NCBI RefSeq assembly: GCF_002563925.1
Contig: NZ_PDJD01000001.1
Coordinates: forward strand, 2,176,973 to 2,240,972
DNA from: Serinibacter salmoneus
GTDB taxonomy: Bacteria; Actinomycetota; Actinomycetes; Actinomycetales; Beutenbergiaceae
DNA: 64,000 bases
Direction of reading: 5' to 3'
Shown here: positions 52,153 through 60,896 of the stretch, one piece after another
How positions within the stretch are numbered: position 1 is the first letter of the stretch
How the letters are laid out: every line of letters starts with the position of its first letter
Translations under genes and position numbers: made by a program
The notes under the pieces: generated by a model
Database searches by the model: none
What the model was told of the DNA's origin: nothing
Seen by the model: the letters and a program-made list of their open reading frames with translations, nothing else

Positions 52153-52440
52153 GTGAGCACCGTGACCACACCGTCGAACACCGACGTCTCCACCCTCACC
52201 TACGAGCAGGCCCGCGCCGAGCTCGTCGAGGTGGTGCAGCGCCTGGAACAGGGCGCCGCCACCCTTGAGGACTCCCTCGCCCTGTGGGAACGGGGCGAGG
52301 CCCTCGCGGCCCGTTGTCAGACCTGGCTGGACGGCGCCCGGGAGCGGCTCGCCGCCGCGCAGGCACGCTCCGCGAATGACACGGCGGGCGAGTCCGCGGG
52401 CCCGGGTGCGAGCGACACGACCCCGCAGGGAGAGCGCTGA
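52153..52440 (+). CDS. xseB: Exodeoxyribonuclease VII small subunit
   Basis: A 95-residue XseB; small helical subunits bind the coiled coil of XseA. The family core [20 protein letters not shown] and [19 protein letters not shown] is clear at residues 13-55. About 30 residues of low-complexity tail follow. The GTG is five bases after the xseA stop, and its own stop shares one base with the kinase ATG, so the three are coupled. Confidence 0.95.
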   Translation: MSTVTTPSNTDVSTLTYEQARAELVEVVQRLEQGAATLEDSLALWERGEALAARCQTWLDGARERLAAAQARSANDTAGESAGPGASDTTPQGER

Positions 52441-53357
52441 TGCAGGCCCTCGTCATCGGCGAGGCCCTCGTCGACATCGTCCAGCGCCCCGGCCAGGAAA
52501 CCGCCGTGTACCCGGGCGGCTCACCCGCGAACGTCGCCATCGGCCTCGCCCGCCTCGGACGCACCGTGCAACTGCTGACCTGGCTCGGTGAGGACGAGCA
52601 CGGCGACCTGGTGCGCGAGCACCTCGAGGCCAGCCGTGTCCAGCTCGCGCACGGCGCCCAGCGCGCCCCGAGGACCTCCTCCGCCGTCGCCACCATTGCC
52701 CCGGACGGGTCCGCGACCTACGAGTTCGACCTCGAGATCGACTACCCCAGCCACGTCCTGGCCGAGGAAGCCGCCGTGATCCACCTCGGCTCCATCGGCG
52801 CGGTGCTCGAACCCGGTGGCTCCAAGGCCGTCGCCCTGGCCGCCGCCGCCAAGGACCGCTGCACCCTCACCTACGACCCGAACCTGCGCCCCAGCATCAT
52901 GGGAGAGCCGGACGACGTGCGCGCCACGGTCTCCCGGATCACCGCGCTGTCGGACGTCGTGAAGGTGTCCGATGAGGACCTCGCGTGGCTCGAGCCCGGG
53001 CGGGACCCGCTCGAGGTCGCCCAGGAGTGGGCGACGACGGGCCCGGCGCTCGTCGTCGTCACGCTCGGTTCGCAGGGTTCACTCGCCGTCTCCGCACAGG
53101 GGGCGCAGGTGCACATCCCCGCACCCGCCGTGGTGGTGGCCGACACCGTCGGCGCCGGCGACTCCTTCATGGGCGGCCTCATCGACTGGCTGTGGAGCGC
53201 GAACCTCCTGGGCTCCGGCACCCACGCGGCCATCGCGGCGCTGAGCGCCGACGAGCTCGCGGCGCTGCTGACCACGGCCGCCCGGATCGCCGCCATCACC
53301 GTCTCGCGCCCCGGCGCCAACCCACCCACCCGACTCGAACTGGACGGTTCACCGTGA
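52440..53357 (+). CDS. PfkB family carbohydrate kinase (fructokinase-like)
   Basis: A 305-residue ribokinase/PfkB-family sugar kinase. Family motifs: GEALVDIVQRPG and YPGGSPANVAIGLARLG near the N-terminus, the NLRP-type TYDPNLRPSIM in the centre, and DTVGAGDSFMGGL (catalytic Asp and anion hole) near residue 235-250. It most resembles fructokinases, but PfkB specificity is hard to predict. It shares one base with xseB and overlaps the carbonic anhydrase gene by four, although these functions are unrelated. Confidence 0.9.
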   Translation: MQALVIGEALVDIVQRPGQETAVYPGGSPANVAIGLARLGRTVQLLTWLGEDEHGDLVREHLEASRVQLAHGAQRAPRTSSAVATIAPDGSATYEFDLEIDYPSHVLAEEAAVIHLGSIGAVLEPGGSKAVALAAAAKDRCTLTYDPNLRPSIMGEPDDVRATVSRITALSDVVKVSDEDLAWLEPGRDPLEVAQEWATTGPALVVVTLGSQGSLAVSAQGAQVHIPAPAVVVADTVGAGDSFMGGLIDWLWSANLLGSGTHAAIAALSADELAALLTTAARIAAITVSRPGANPPTRLELDGSP

Positions 53358-54028
53358 CCCAGACGCTCCCGCCCCGTCCCACCACCCCCACCGAGGCATG
53401 GCAGGCGCTGGTGGCCGGGAACGAGCGTTTCGTCGCCGGCACTCCCGCGCACCCGGACCAGGACGTGGCCCACCGCCGCTCCCTGTCGACCTCCCAGCAC
53501 CCGTTCGCCGTGGTGTTCGGATGCTCCGACTCGCGACTGGCCGCGGAGATCATCTTCGACCAGGGCCTCGGTGACGCCTTCGTGGTCCGCACCGCCGGCC
53601 ACGTCATCGACACCACGGTCATCGGGTCTATCGAGTACGGCGTGGAGATCCTCGGCGCTCCGCTCGTGGTCGTCCTCGGTCACGACAGCTGCGGCGCCGT
53701 GCAGGCCGCCGTGGATGCCCTGAGCACCGGCGAGATGCCTCCGGGGTTCGTTCGCGCCATCGTGGACCGCGTGATCCCCAGCATCATCACCCGCAGCTCG
53801 CTGGACTCCACCAGCACCGACGCCCCCGGCCTGGCGTCCTCCGCCGACCTGCTGCTGCGCGAGCACGTCACCAACACCACCCGCACCCTGACGGCCTACT
53901 CCCAGGCGCTGGCGACCGCGGTGGCCGAGGGGCGGCTCGCCGTCGTCGGGGTCGAGTACACCCTCGCCGAGGGTCACGCGAAACTGGTGGCGGTACAGGG
54001 GGACGTGGGCGCCGACGCCGTGAAATAA
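53354..54028 (+). CDS. Beta-class carbonic anhydrase
   Basis: A 224-residue beta carbonic anhydrase interconverting carbon dioxide and bicarbonate. Zinc ligands are C57, H110 and C113 (FGCSDSR and GHDSCGAV), with the Asp59-Arg61 dyad of the active site. The GTG start overlaps the kinase stop. A compact hairpin follows the stop by seven bases, marking the end of the xseA-to-carbonic-anhydrase operon. Bicarbonate supply for the biotin carboxylase at the other end of the window is a general housekeeping link only. Confidence 0.94.
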   Translation: MTQTLPPRPTTPTEAWQALVAGNERFVAGTPAHPDQDVAHRRSLSTSQHPFAVVFGCSDSRLAAEIIFDQGLGDAFVVRTAGHVIDTTVIGSIEYGVEILGAPLVVVLGHDSCGAVQAAVDALSTGEMPPGFVRAIVDRVIPSIITRSSLDSTSTDAPGLASSADLLLREHVTNTTRTLTAYSQALATAVAEGRLAVVGVEYTLAEGHAKLVAVQGDVGADAVK

Positions 54029-54034
54029 CCGATC

Positions 54035-54057
54035 CTTCCCGCTACCGCAGCGGGAGG
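54035..54057 (+). terminator. Hairpin after the carbonic anhydrase gene
   Basis: CTTCCCGCT-accgc-AGCGGGAGG forms a 9-bp stem with one G-T pair, seven bases beyond the stop. There is no T-run; a probable operon-end terminator. Confidence 0.6.
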
Positions 54058-54091
54058 TGTCCGGCCGCACAACGGCAGGAGACGGCGCGTC

Positions 54092-54105
54092 GTGACTCAC
54101 GTCAC
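54092..54105. promoter_or_regulatory. Palindrome GTGAC-tcac-GTCAC upstream of the DadA-like gene
   Basis: A perfect 5-bp inverted repeat with a four-base spacer lies about 50 bases before the start of the oxidase gene, upstream of a possible leaderless -10 (AAGACT, 54143-54148). A candidate operator; its regulator is unknown. Confidence 0.35.
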
Positions 54106-54153
54106 AGCCCCTCACCTCGCCCACCACGCATGCTCCCGGTGCAAGACTGGACC

Positions 54154-55419
54154 ATGGCCACACGCACCATTCCCACGCCCACCTCCGCGATCGTCGTCGG
54201 CGCCGGGATCGTGGGCCTCGCCACCGCCCACCAGTTGCGCCGCCGCGGCCTGGACGTCACCGTCCTGGAGCGTGAACACGTGGCCGCCGGCTCCTCCTGG
54301 GGCAACGCGGGGTGGCTCACGCCGAGCCTGACCATCCCGCTGCCGGACCCCACCGTGCTGCGCACCGGCCTGTCCGCGCTCACCTCCCCCAGTTCACCCC
54401 TGTACATCCCGCTGCGCGCCGACCCCACGCTGCTGCGCTTCCTGCTCGGGTTCCTGCGCCACTGCAGCTGGCGGACCTGGCGCCGCACGATGACCTCCTT
54501 CGTGCCGCTGAACGCGCGCGTGTTCGACTCCTTCGATGCCCTGCGCGAGGCCGGGATGAGCGAGCCGACCCACGCCGAGGCCCCGTTCATCGCGGCCTAC
54601 TCCCGCGAGGCCGACCGCGCCACGCTGCAGCACGAGCTCGCGATCATCGACGAGTGCGGCCAGGACGCCCCCTATGACCTCCTCACCGGCGATCAGGTGC
54701 GCGCCGAGGTACCCGCCGCCTCCGACGCCGTCGAGGCCGGTATCCGCCTACACCACACCCGCTACATCGACCCGCCCGCCTTCCTCGCCTCCCTCGCCGA
54801 CCTCGTGCGCGCCGAGGGCGTCACGATCCGCGAGGGGGTGGCCGTGACCGCACTCGACGGCGGCGCCCCCGCCCGCGCCGCGACCCTCACCCTGGCTGGC
54901 GGCGAGCAGGTCAGCGCCGACGTCGTGGTGCTCGCCACCGGGGCGCGCCTGGGCGACCTCGCCCGGGGCGTCGGGGTGCGGCGGGTGGTGCAGGCCGGCC
55001 GTGGCTACTCCTTCACCGTGCCGGTGCAGGACCTCCCGCACGGGCCGTACTACCTGCCGGCGCAGCGCGTGGCCTGCACCCCGCTGGGCGATCGACTGCG
55101 GGTGGCGGGGATGATGGAGTTCCGTCGCCCCGGTGAACCGCTCGACCCGCGCCGCATCGCGGCCATCGAGGCCGCTGCCGCGCCGATGCTGCGCGGGGCC
55201 GACTTCACCGACAAGCGCGAGGAGTGGGTCGGTTCCCGACCCTGCACCACCGACGGGCTCCCGCTCGTGGGGCCCTCGCGCTCCCCGCGCGTGCACATCG
55301 CCGGCGGCCACGGCATGTGGGGGGTGACCCTCGGGCCGCTCACCGGCGAACTCGTGGCAGAGAACATCGTCACGGGCCGGACCCCGGACCTGCTGCGACC
55401 GCTGGACCCGCTGCGCTGA
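54154..55419 (+). CDS. FAD-dependent oxidoreductase, D-amino acid dehydrogenase-like
   Basis: A 421-residue DAO/DadA-family flavoprotein. The N-terminal Rossmann motif VVGAGIVGLATAHQLRRRG binds FAD; ERE is the acidic end of the second strand, SWGNAGWLTPS follows, and the C-terminal RPCTTDGLPLVGPS and GGHGMWGVTLGPLTG complete the FAD site. It would oxidise a D-amino acid or related amine to the keto acid. The ATG at 54154 was preferred to that at 54130 because a -10-like AAGACT lies just before it and the FAD motif then begins near residue 10. It is separate from the preceding operon. Confidence 0.85.
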   Translation: MATRTIPTPTSAIVVGAGIVGLATAHQLRRRGLDVTVLEREHVAAGSSWGNAGWLTPSLTIPLPDPTVLRTGLSALTSPSSPLYIPLRADPTLLRFLLGFLRHCSWRTWRRTMTSFVPLNARVFDSFDALREAGMSEPTHAEAPFIAAYSREADRATLQHELAIIDECGQDAPYDLLTGDQVRAEVPAASDAVEAGIRLHHTRYIDPPAFLASLADLVRAEGVTIREGVAVTALDGGAPARAATLTLAGGEQVSADVVVLATGARLGDLARGVGVRRVVQAGRGYSFTVPVQDLPHGPYYLPAQRVACTPLGDRLRVAGMMEFRRPGEPLDPRRIAAIEAAAAPMLRGADFTDKREEWVGSRPCTTDGLPLVGPSRSPRVHIAGGHGMWGVTLGPLTGELVAENIVTGRTPDLLRPLDPLR

Positions 55420-55486
55420 GCCGCGCGCCGATGCGCGCCCGCCGGTAACGTGACGAGGACCCGCCCACCCTCGGCACGGAGGAGCC

Positions 55487-57493
55487 ATGACGTCCCCCAC
55501 CACACCGCAGCCCTCGCATCCGCTGGCATGGGTAGGCCCCATGCTGCGCCCCAACCGGGGGGTGTTCCCGCTGGGGCACAGCATCCGTTCCGCCCTGACG
55601 GTGGGGGGACCGTTCGTCGTCGGGGTCCTCGCCGGGGACGTCATGGCGGGCATGTGGGTGGGGCTGGCCACGCTGCTGCTCGCCGCGGGTGAACGCGAGG
55701 GTTCCCACCGACTGAACCTGCAGATCCTGCTCGTCTCCACCCCGATCGCGATCGCCGGCTACGCGACCGGGTACCTGCAGGGCCTGCCGCTGTGGGCGCT
55801 CGTGCCGGTCATGGCGCTGCTCGCGATGGGTGCCGGCGTGATCGCCGGTTGGGGCGCGGCCTACTCGGTGGGCGGGATGCAGTTCCTGCTGGTCGCGGCG
55901 ATCGCGATCGGCGTGGACGGCTACCAGACCTGGTGGCAGCCGATGCTGTGGTACCTCCTGGGCGCCGTCCTCTATGCCGCCTTCATGCTCCTGGAGTTCG
56001 CGCTGGACCGCCGCCGTCCCGAGCGCACCGCGGTGCTGGCCCTGCTGCGGGCGACGGCGACCCTCGCCCAGGCCCGGGCCGCCGACCAGGACGCGGCTGA
56101 CAAGGCAACCGCCGACCACCCCTCCCCGGTGCCCGCTGCCCCCGAGCAGGCGCAACTCCCCGGGGCGCGAGCCGGCGCCGTCGCGGCCCTCGGCCAAGCC
56201 CGCACCGTCTACCTCACCGGGCGTGGCGACGCCGCCGGGCACGCCGCCCACTGGGACGCCTTCGCCCGGGTCCTGGCGGACGCGGAATCCGTCATCGCCC
56301 TGATCCCCGCCGCCGATGCGGCCACGGCGCGGCACGCGGCCGAGCAACTACGCGGACTGGCCACCGGCGCCCTCCCGGCCGGGCAGGCGAGCGGTGACGC
56401 GGCCGCGCCCCTGGCCGAACGCCTGCGCACCCTGGCCTCGGACCTGGATGCCCTCGGCGTCACCCCCGGCACCTCGGGCCGGCCCCACGGCACCTCCGCA
56501 TCGGGTACCTCCGCATCGGCCACGTCCGGATCGACCCCCGCCACCGCGGCACCTGCCACCGCGGGCGCGCCGACCGGGTGGGCGCGCCTGGCGGTCGGTC
56601 ACGACGTGCTCGGGGCGGCCGCGCGACTCGCGCTGTGCTACGGGATCGCGGTGGCCGCGAAGGCCTACTTCCCCTACAGCCACTGGTTCTGGGTCGCCCT
56701 GACCGTTGCCCTGGTCATGAAGCCCGACTTCGGGTCCGTCTTCGGCCGTGCCGTGCAGCGCGTGATCGGCACGATCGTGGGCGTCGCCCTGGCCACCCTG
56801 GTGATCCTGGTCCTGCCCGCGCACCTGGCCATTGCGATCGCCATCGGGGTGTTCGCGTTCTTCGTGCCGTGGTTCATGACCCGCGCCTACTCGCTGCAGG
56901 CGGTGGCGATCGCCCCCGCGGTCATCCTGCTGGTGGACATCATCAGCACCGATGCCACGGCGAACTACTCCTGGCAGCGCATCGCGGCCACCGCGATCGG
57001 TGGCGCCGTGGTGATCCTGTTCGGCTACCTGCCCTGGCGCAGCGCGCGCCGCGTCCAGCTGCAGCCACGACTGGCGGCCGCGGCCGCCGCGCTCGCGGAC
57101 TACGCGGGCGCCGCCGGCACCCCGATCCCGCAGGACGACGCCGCCCGCCGAGCGCGTCACGAGGCCCTGGTCTCCTCCCGGCAGGCGGCCACCCGGGGCC
57201 TGTCGGACCTGCGGATGCAACTGCAGCGCGGCCTCGGGGAACCCGCCGGGACCCGCACCCAGGCCCTGTCCTGGATCCCCGCCGTGGCCGCGATCGAGCA
57301 GGTGAGCGACGCCGTCGCCCGCTATGCCGGGGTGCGCCTGGCCGGTGGCGAGGTCCCTGACCTGCCGGCCGACGCCGTCGAGCACCTCCGGGCGCTCGGC
57401 GCCCTCACCGACCCCGAGGAGGTGCGCACCGCGGCGGCCGCGGCGCGCACCTCCCTGCTGGGTCTGCTGCCGGACGGGGTTCGTGCGGCCTGA
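55487..57493 (+). CDS. FUSC family membrane protein (putative aromatic/xenobiotic exporter)
   Basis: A 668-residue FUSC/YccS/AaeB-like protein. Two groups of hydrophobic segments, about residues 30-175 (SALTVGGPFVVGVLAGDVMAG begins the first) and about 375-525 (ALCYGIAVAAKAYFPYSHWF begins the second), flank Ala-rich cytoplasmic regions. The helical C-terminal region contains RRARHEALVSSRQAATRGLSDL. AaeB-type relatives export aromatic carboxylates, which would fit the hpa cluster 9 kb away, but no link is visible here. A short Ser/Thr-rich stretch (TSASGTSASATSGS) interrupts the middle. TAACGT (55446-55451) and GGAGGAG precede the ATG. Confidence 0.82.
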   Translation: MTSPTTPQPSHPLAWVGPMLRPNRGVFPLGHSIRSALTVGGPFVVGVLAGDVMAGMWVGLATLLLAAGEREGSHRLNLQILLVSTPIAIAGYATGYLQGLPLWALVPVMALLAMGAGVIAGWGAAYSVGGMQFLLVAAIAIGVDGYQTWWQPMLWYLLGAVLYAAFMLLEFALDRRRPERTAVLALLRATATLAQARAADQDAADKATADHPSPVPAAPEQAQLPGARAGAVAALGQARTVYLTGRGDAAGHAAHWDAFARVLADAESVIALIPAADAATARHAAEQLRGLATGALPAGQASGDAAAPLAERLRTLASDLDALGVTPGTSGRPHGTSASGTSASATSGSTPATAAPATAGAPTGWARLAVGHDVLGAAARLALCYGIAVAAKAYFPYSHWFWVALTVALVMKPDFGSVFGRAVQRVIGTIVGVALATLVILVLPAHLAIAIAIGVFAFFVPWFMTRAYSLQAVAIAPAVILLVDIISTDATANYSWQRIAATAIGGAVVILFGYLPWRSARRVQLQPRLAAAAAALADYAGAAGTPIPQDDAARRARHEALVSSRQAATRGLSDLRMQLQRGLGEPAGTRTQALSWIPAVAAIEQVSDAVARYAGVRLAGGEVPDLPADAVEHLRALGALTDPEEVRTAAAAARTSLLGLLPDGVRAA

Positions 57494-57496
57494 CCG

Positions 57497-58849
57497 CTAG
57501 CTGAGGTCCACACCCTCCAGCAGCTCGGTGACCAGCGCGGCCACTGGGGAGCGCTCGGAGCGGGTGAGGGTGACGTGCGCGAACAGCGGGTGCCCCTTCA
57601 GCGCCTCGATCACGGCCGCCACGCCGTCGTGCCGCCCCACCCGCAGGTTGTCGCGCTGCGCGACGTCGTGGGTGAGCACCACCCGGGAGTTCTGCCCGAT
57701 CCGCGAGAGCATGGTCAGCAGCACGTTGCGTTCCAGGGACTGCGCCTCGTCCACGATCACGAACGCGTCGTGCAGCGAGCGGCCCCGGATGTGTGTGAGG
57801 GGCAGGACCTCGAGGATGCCGCGGTCCAGCACCTCCTCCACCACCTCGGGGGAGACCATCGCGCCGAGGGTGTCGAAGACCGCCTGCGCCCAGGGGTTCA
57901 TCTTCTCGCTCTCGCTGCCGGGCAGGTAGCCCAGGTCCTGCCCGCCCACCGCGTGCAGCGGGCGGAAGACCATGATCCGCCGGTGCTCCCGGCGCTCCAG
58001 TACGGCCTCGAGACCGGCGCACAGGGCCAGCGCGGACTTCCCCGTACCGGCGCGACCCCCCAGCGACATGATCCCGATGCTCGGGTCCAGCAGCAGGTCG
58101 ATCGCGATGCGCTGCTCCGCGCTGCGGCCGTGCACCCCGAAGACCTCCCGGTCCCCACGCACGAGCTGGATCTGCTTGTCGGGCGTGATGCGCCCCAGGG
58201 CGCTGCCGCGGGTGGAGTGCAGCACCAATCCGGTGTGGACCGGCAGGTCCCGCACCGGTGAGGCGTCCACCAGGCCGGAGACCTCCAGGCGGTCGGAGGA
58301 CCACAAGCGGTCGATCTCCTCATCGGCAAGGTCCGTCTCCACCATCCCGGTCCAGCCGGTCTCCACCGCCTGCTGCGCCCGGTACTCCTGCGCCTCCAGT
58401 CCCACCGCTGACGCCTTGACGCGCATCGGCAGGTCCTTGGACACCACCACCACGTGGTGCCCCTCCGAGCGCAGGTTCGCGGCGACCGAGAGGATCCGGG
58501 TGTCGTTGTCACCCAGCCGCATCCCGGAGGGCAGCACCGTGGGGTCGGAATGGTTCAGCTCCACCCGCAGGGTGCCCTGACCCACCGGCACCGGGCGGTC
58601 CAGGCGGCCGTGGGCCACCCGCAGGTCGTCCAGGGTGCGCAACGCCGAGCGGGCGAAGAAGCCCAGTTCGGGGTGGTGGCGTTTGCCCTCCAACTCGGTC
58701 ACCACCACCACCGGGAGCACGATGTCGTGCTCGGCGAAGCGGGTGAGGGCTCGCGGGTCCGAGAGGAGGACGGAGGTATCGAGCACGTACGTGGTGCCGG
58801 ACACCTCCTCGAGTCCCGTCGTCGGGTCAAGCTCGGTGCCGTCGCTCAC
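57497..58849 (-). CDS. PIN-PhoH fusion protein (PhoH2 type)
   Basis: A 450-residue fusion: PIN ribonuclease domain (residues 20-150; D24 in [10 protein letters not shown], then TELEGKRHH and GDNDTRIL) and a PhoH ATPase domain (from about 240), with Walker [10 protein letters not shown] (K271) and Walker B IVDEAQSL. Mycobacterial PhoH2 is an RNA helicase/ribonuclease acting with an upstream antitoxin; no antitoxin gene is visible here. The GTG at 58849 follows GGAGGGAGCC. It ends three bases from the convergent FUSC gene. Confidence 0.92.
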   Translation of the reverse strand: MSDGTELDPTTGLEEVSGTTYVLDTSVLLSDPRALTRFAEHDIVLPVVVVTELEGKRHHPELGFFARSALRTLDDLRVAHGRLDRPVPVGQGTLRVELNHSDPTVLPSGMRLGDNDTRILSVAANLRSEGHHVVVVSKDLPMRVKASAVGLEAQEYRAQQAVETGWTGMVETDLADEEIDRLWSSDRLEVSGLVDASPVRDLPVHTGLVLHSTRGSALGRITPDKQIQLVRGDREVFGVHGRSAEQRIAIDLLLDPSIGIMSLGGRAGTGKSALALCAGLEAVLERREHRRIMVFRPLHAVGGQDLGYLPGSESEKMNPWAQAVFDTLGAMVSPEVVEEVLDRGILEVLPLTHIRGRSLHDAFVIVDEAQSLERNVLLTMLSRIGQNSRVVLTHDVAQRDNLRVGRHDGVAAVIEALKGHPLFAHVTLTRSERSPVAALVTELLEGVDLS

Positions 58850-59155
58850 GTGTGGCTCCCTCCGGCGCCTGGGCGCCTGAGTCAGCTGCTCACGGCGCTC
58901 ACGCGCCGCGAGGAACAGCGTGTGTCGGGGACGGTCGGCCCGGAGGGCCGGCGGCCCCCGCCTGTGGCGCAATGCCTCACAGTGGCCTCCCGGCAGGCGA
59001 CGGGCGTCGCCTACAGGTGTGACGCTAGGGCCTCGCGGGGCGTGCGACGCGCCCCCGCGCCGGGGTTTGGCCGTTTCGTGACCAGACTTCACGCAGAGTT
59101 TTCACGGCCGTCACGTCCAGCCGCCCCGAACACCCGCCAAGCGTCGCAGGTGACA
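58850..59155. other. 306-base region between uppS-like gene and phoH; no gene seen
   Basis: No convincing frame. Two short hairpins are present: CGGCCC-gga-GGGCCG (58936-58950) and GGCGAC-gggc-GTCGCC (58996-59011). A less GC-rich patch around 59068-59110 (GTTTCGTGACC, AGAGTTTTCACGG) may hold the PhoH promoter or the end of the prenyltransferase mRNA. No tRNA-like or rRNA-like sequence. Confidence 0.5.
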
Positions 59156-59911
59156 TCACCGCCCGAGGCGGCGCTCGCGGTGGGAGTACTCGCGCACCGC
59201 GCGCAGGAAGTCCACCCGGCGGAAGTCCGGCCAGTAGGCCTCGCAGAAGTAGAACTCGCTGTGCACGCTCTGCCACAGCAGGAACCCGCCGAGCCGCTGC
59301 TCCCCGGAGGTGCGGATGACCAGGTCGGGATCGGGTTGCCCCTTGGTGTACAGGTGCTCGGCGATCTGCTCGGCGGTCAGCTCCCGGGCCACCTCCTGCA
59401 GGCTCGCGCCCGCCTCGGCCCGCTCGCGCAGCAGCCCGCGCACGGCATCGGCGATCTCCTGCCGGCCGCCGTAGCCCACCGCCACGTTCACGGTCATTCC
59501 CTCGACGTCGCGAGTCAGTTCCTGCGCGGCCTCCAAGCGCTTGGCGGTGCTGGGCGGCAGCAGCCCCGAGGCCCCGAGCGCCTGGATGCGCCAGCGCCTG
59601 GTGGCGGCCAGGTCACTGACGGCCTCCTCGATGATCGCGACCAGCGCCTGCAACTCCTCCGGGTCGCGGCGCAGGTTGTCGGTGGAGAGCATCCACAGCG
59701 TCACGTACTTCACGCCGATCGCGTCCGACCACCCGAGCACCTCGAGGATCTTCTCCGCCCCCGCACGGTGTCCGTGCGCGGCCGGGGCCGCAACAGCCTT
59801 CGCCCAGCGCCGGTTGCCGTCCAGGATGATCCCGATGTGGTGGGGCAGGTTGCCGGAGTCGAGCTGACGCAGCAGGCGCCGCTCGTACAGCCCGTACAGC
59901 GGACTCGGCAT
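59156..59911 (-). CDS. uppS: Cis-isoprenyl diphosphate synthase (Z-prenyltransferase)
   Basis: A 251-residue UppS-family enzyme adding isopentenyl units in cis for the polyprenyl phosphate carriers of wall synthesis. Motifs: HIGIILDGNRRWAKA with catalytic D31, LWMLSTDNLRRDPEEL, NVAVGYGGRQEI and PDPDLVIRTSGEQRLGGFLLWQ, all as in the family. Its neighbour on the opposite side is a TrhA gene; in Mycobacterium tuberculosis the Rv1085c (hemolysin III-like)/Rv1086 (Z-farnesyl diphosphate synthase) pair has the same partners, which suggests this is the short-chain Z-FPP synthase. ATG at 59911; an upstream in-frame GTG is possible. Confidence 0.9.
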   Translation of the reverse strand: MPSPLYGLYERRLLRQLDSGNLPHHIGIILDGNRRWAKAVAAPAAHGHRAGAEKILEVLGWSDAIGVKYVTLWMLSTDNLRRDPEELQALVAIIEEAVSDLAATRRWRIQALGASGLLPPSTAKRLEAAQELTRDVEGMTVNVAVGYGGRQEIADAVRGLLRERAEAGASLQEVARELTAEQIAEHLYTKGQPDPDLVIRTSGEQRLGGFLLWQSVHSEFYFCEAYWPDFRRVDFLRAVREYSHRERRLGR

Positions 59912-60066
59912 CGACCACTCCACCAGCCACTCCCTCTCCCTCGGCGCTCGGCATCCGCCGGTCAACCTACTCCCCCGCGACCCCGGCCCGCGTGGGGAGT
60001 CCACGGCCGAGTGGGCATCTTCACCACAATTCCTCATCCCGTCGTCGCCGCGACGCCCCGCACGGA

Positions 60067-60099
60067 CGTAGGCTGGGAAGAGAAACCTACGGTGACGTA
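60067..60099 (+). promoter_or_regulatory. Palindromic TACG-CGTA sites upstream of trhA
   Basis: TACGGTGACGTA (60088-60099) is a near-palindrome (TACG-N4-CGTA). Its left part, CCTACG (60086-60091), also pairs with CGTAGG (60067-60072). It lies 15 bases before the trhA ATG and 177 bases from the divergent prenyltransferase ATG. It resembles TetR-family operators; the regulator is unknown. Confidence 0.45.
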
Positions 60100-60113
60100 A
60101 CTTGAGGACGACG

Positions 60114-60839
60114 ATGGCATCCAGCACCACCAACCGCCCCGACGAGGGCGCCGCACCAGGCGGGAAGCCGACGGTCGAGTCGGCCGTCGAGCACCTGGTC
60201 TCGGCGGTGAAGCCGCACCTGCGCGGCTGGATCCACCTCGGCATGACGCCGCTGGTCCTGGCCGCCGGTATCACCCTGATCGCGCTCGCCCCCACCCCGG
60301 CCGCGAGGTGGAGCTCGGTGGTGTTCGCCGTGGCCACCACGCTGCTGTTCGGCATGAGCGCGCTGTACCACCGGGGGCACTGGTCGGCTCGCACGCTGGC
60401 GGTGCTGCGCCGCATCGATCACTCGAACATCTTCATCGTGATCGCCGGCACCTACACGCCGCTCGCGGTGCTCCTGCTCCCGCAGCGCACCGCGGTGACG
60501 CTGCTCACGATCGTCTGGTCGGGCGCGATCGTCGGGATCCTCATGCGGGTGTTCTGGCTCAGCGCGCCCCGTTGGCTGTACGTGCCCATCTACGTGGCCC
60601 TGGGCTGGGCGGCGGTGTGGTTCCTGCCGCAGTTCTACGCCGCCGGCGGGGCGGCGGTGATGTGGCTGGTGATCGCGGGCGGGCTGGCCTACACGGGCGG
60701 CGCCGTGGTGTACGCGCTGAAGCGACCCAATCCCTCACCGCGCTGGTTCGGCTTCCACGAGATCTTCCACGTCGGGACCCTGCTCGGGTACACCTGCCAC
60801 ACGGTGGCGATCTTCATCACGGTGTTGAACTACAGCTGA
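60114..60839 (+). CDS. trhA: PAQR family membrane protein TrhA (hemolysin III-like)
   Basis: A 241-residue seven-transmembrane PAQR/hemolysin III-like protein. Motifs: FGMSALYHRGHWS, RRIDHSNIFIVIAGTYTPL, and HEIFHVGTLLGYTCH supply the conserved Ser, Asp and three His of the zinc site. Members influence membrane energetics/fluidity; hemolysis is not implied. The ATG at 60114 has GAGG ten bases upstream; an in-frame TTG at 60102 is less likely. Divergent from the prenyltransferase gene, an arrangement shared with other actinobacteria. Confidence 0.93.
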   Translation: MASSTTNRPDEGAAPGGKPTVESAVEHLVSAVKPHLRGWIHLGMTPLVLAAGITLIALAPTPAARWSSVVFAVATTLLFGMSALYHRGHWSARTLAVLRRIDHSNIFIVIAGTYTPLAVLLLPQRTAVTLLTIVWSGAIVGILMRVFWLSAPRWLYVPIYVALGWAAVWFLPQFYAAGGAAVMWLVIAGGLAYTGGAVVYALKRPNPSPRWFGFHEIFHVGTLLGYTCHTVAIFITVLNYS

Positions 60840-60896
60840 TCCCACCGGCCGATCCCGCCGTACGCCTCAGGTCTGCCTCAGGCCTCCCGGCCCGCC

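Noticed and set aside
60114-60839. Virulence hemolysin
   Set aside because: The product is a PAQR membrane protein; the hemolysin III name is historical and no toxin function is implied.
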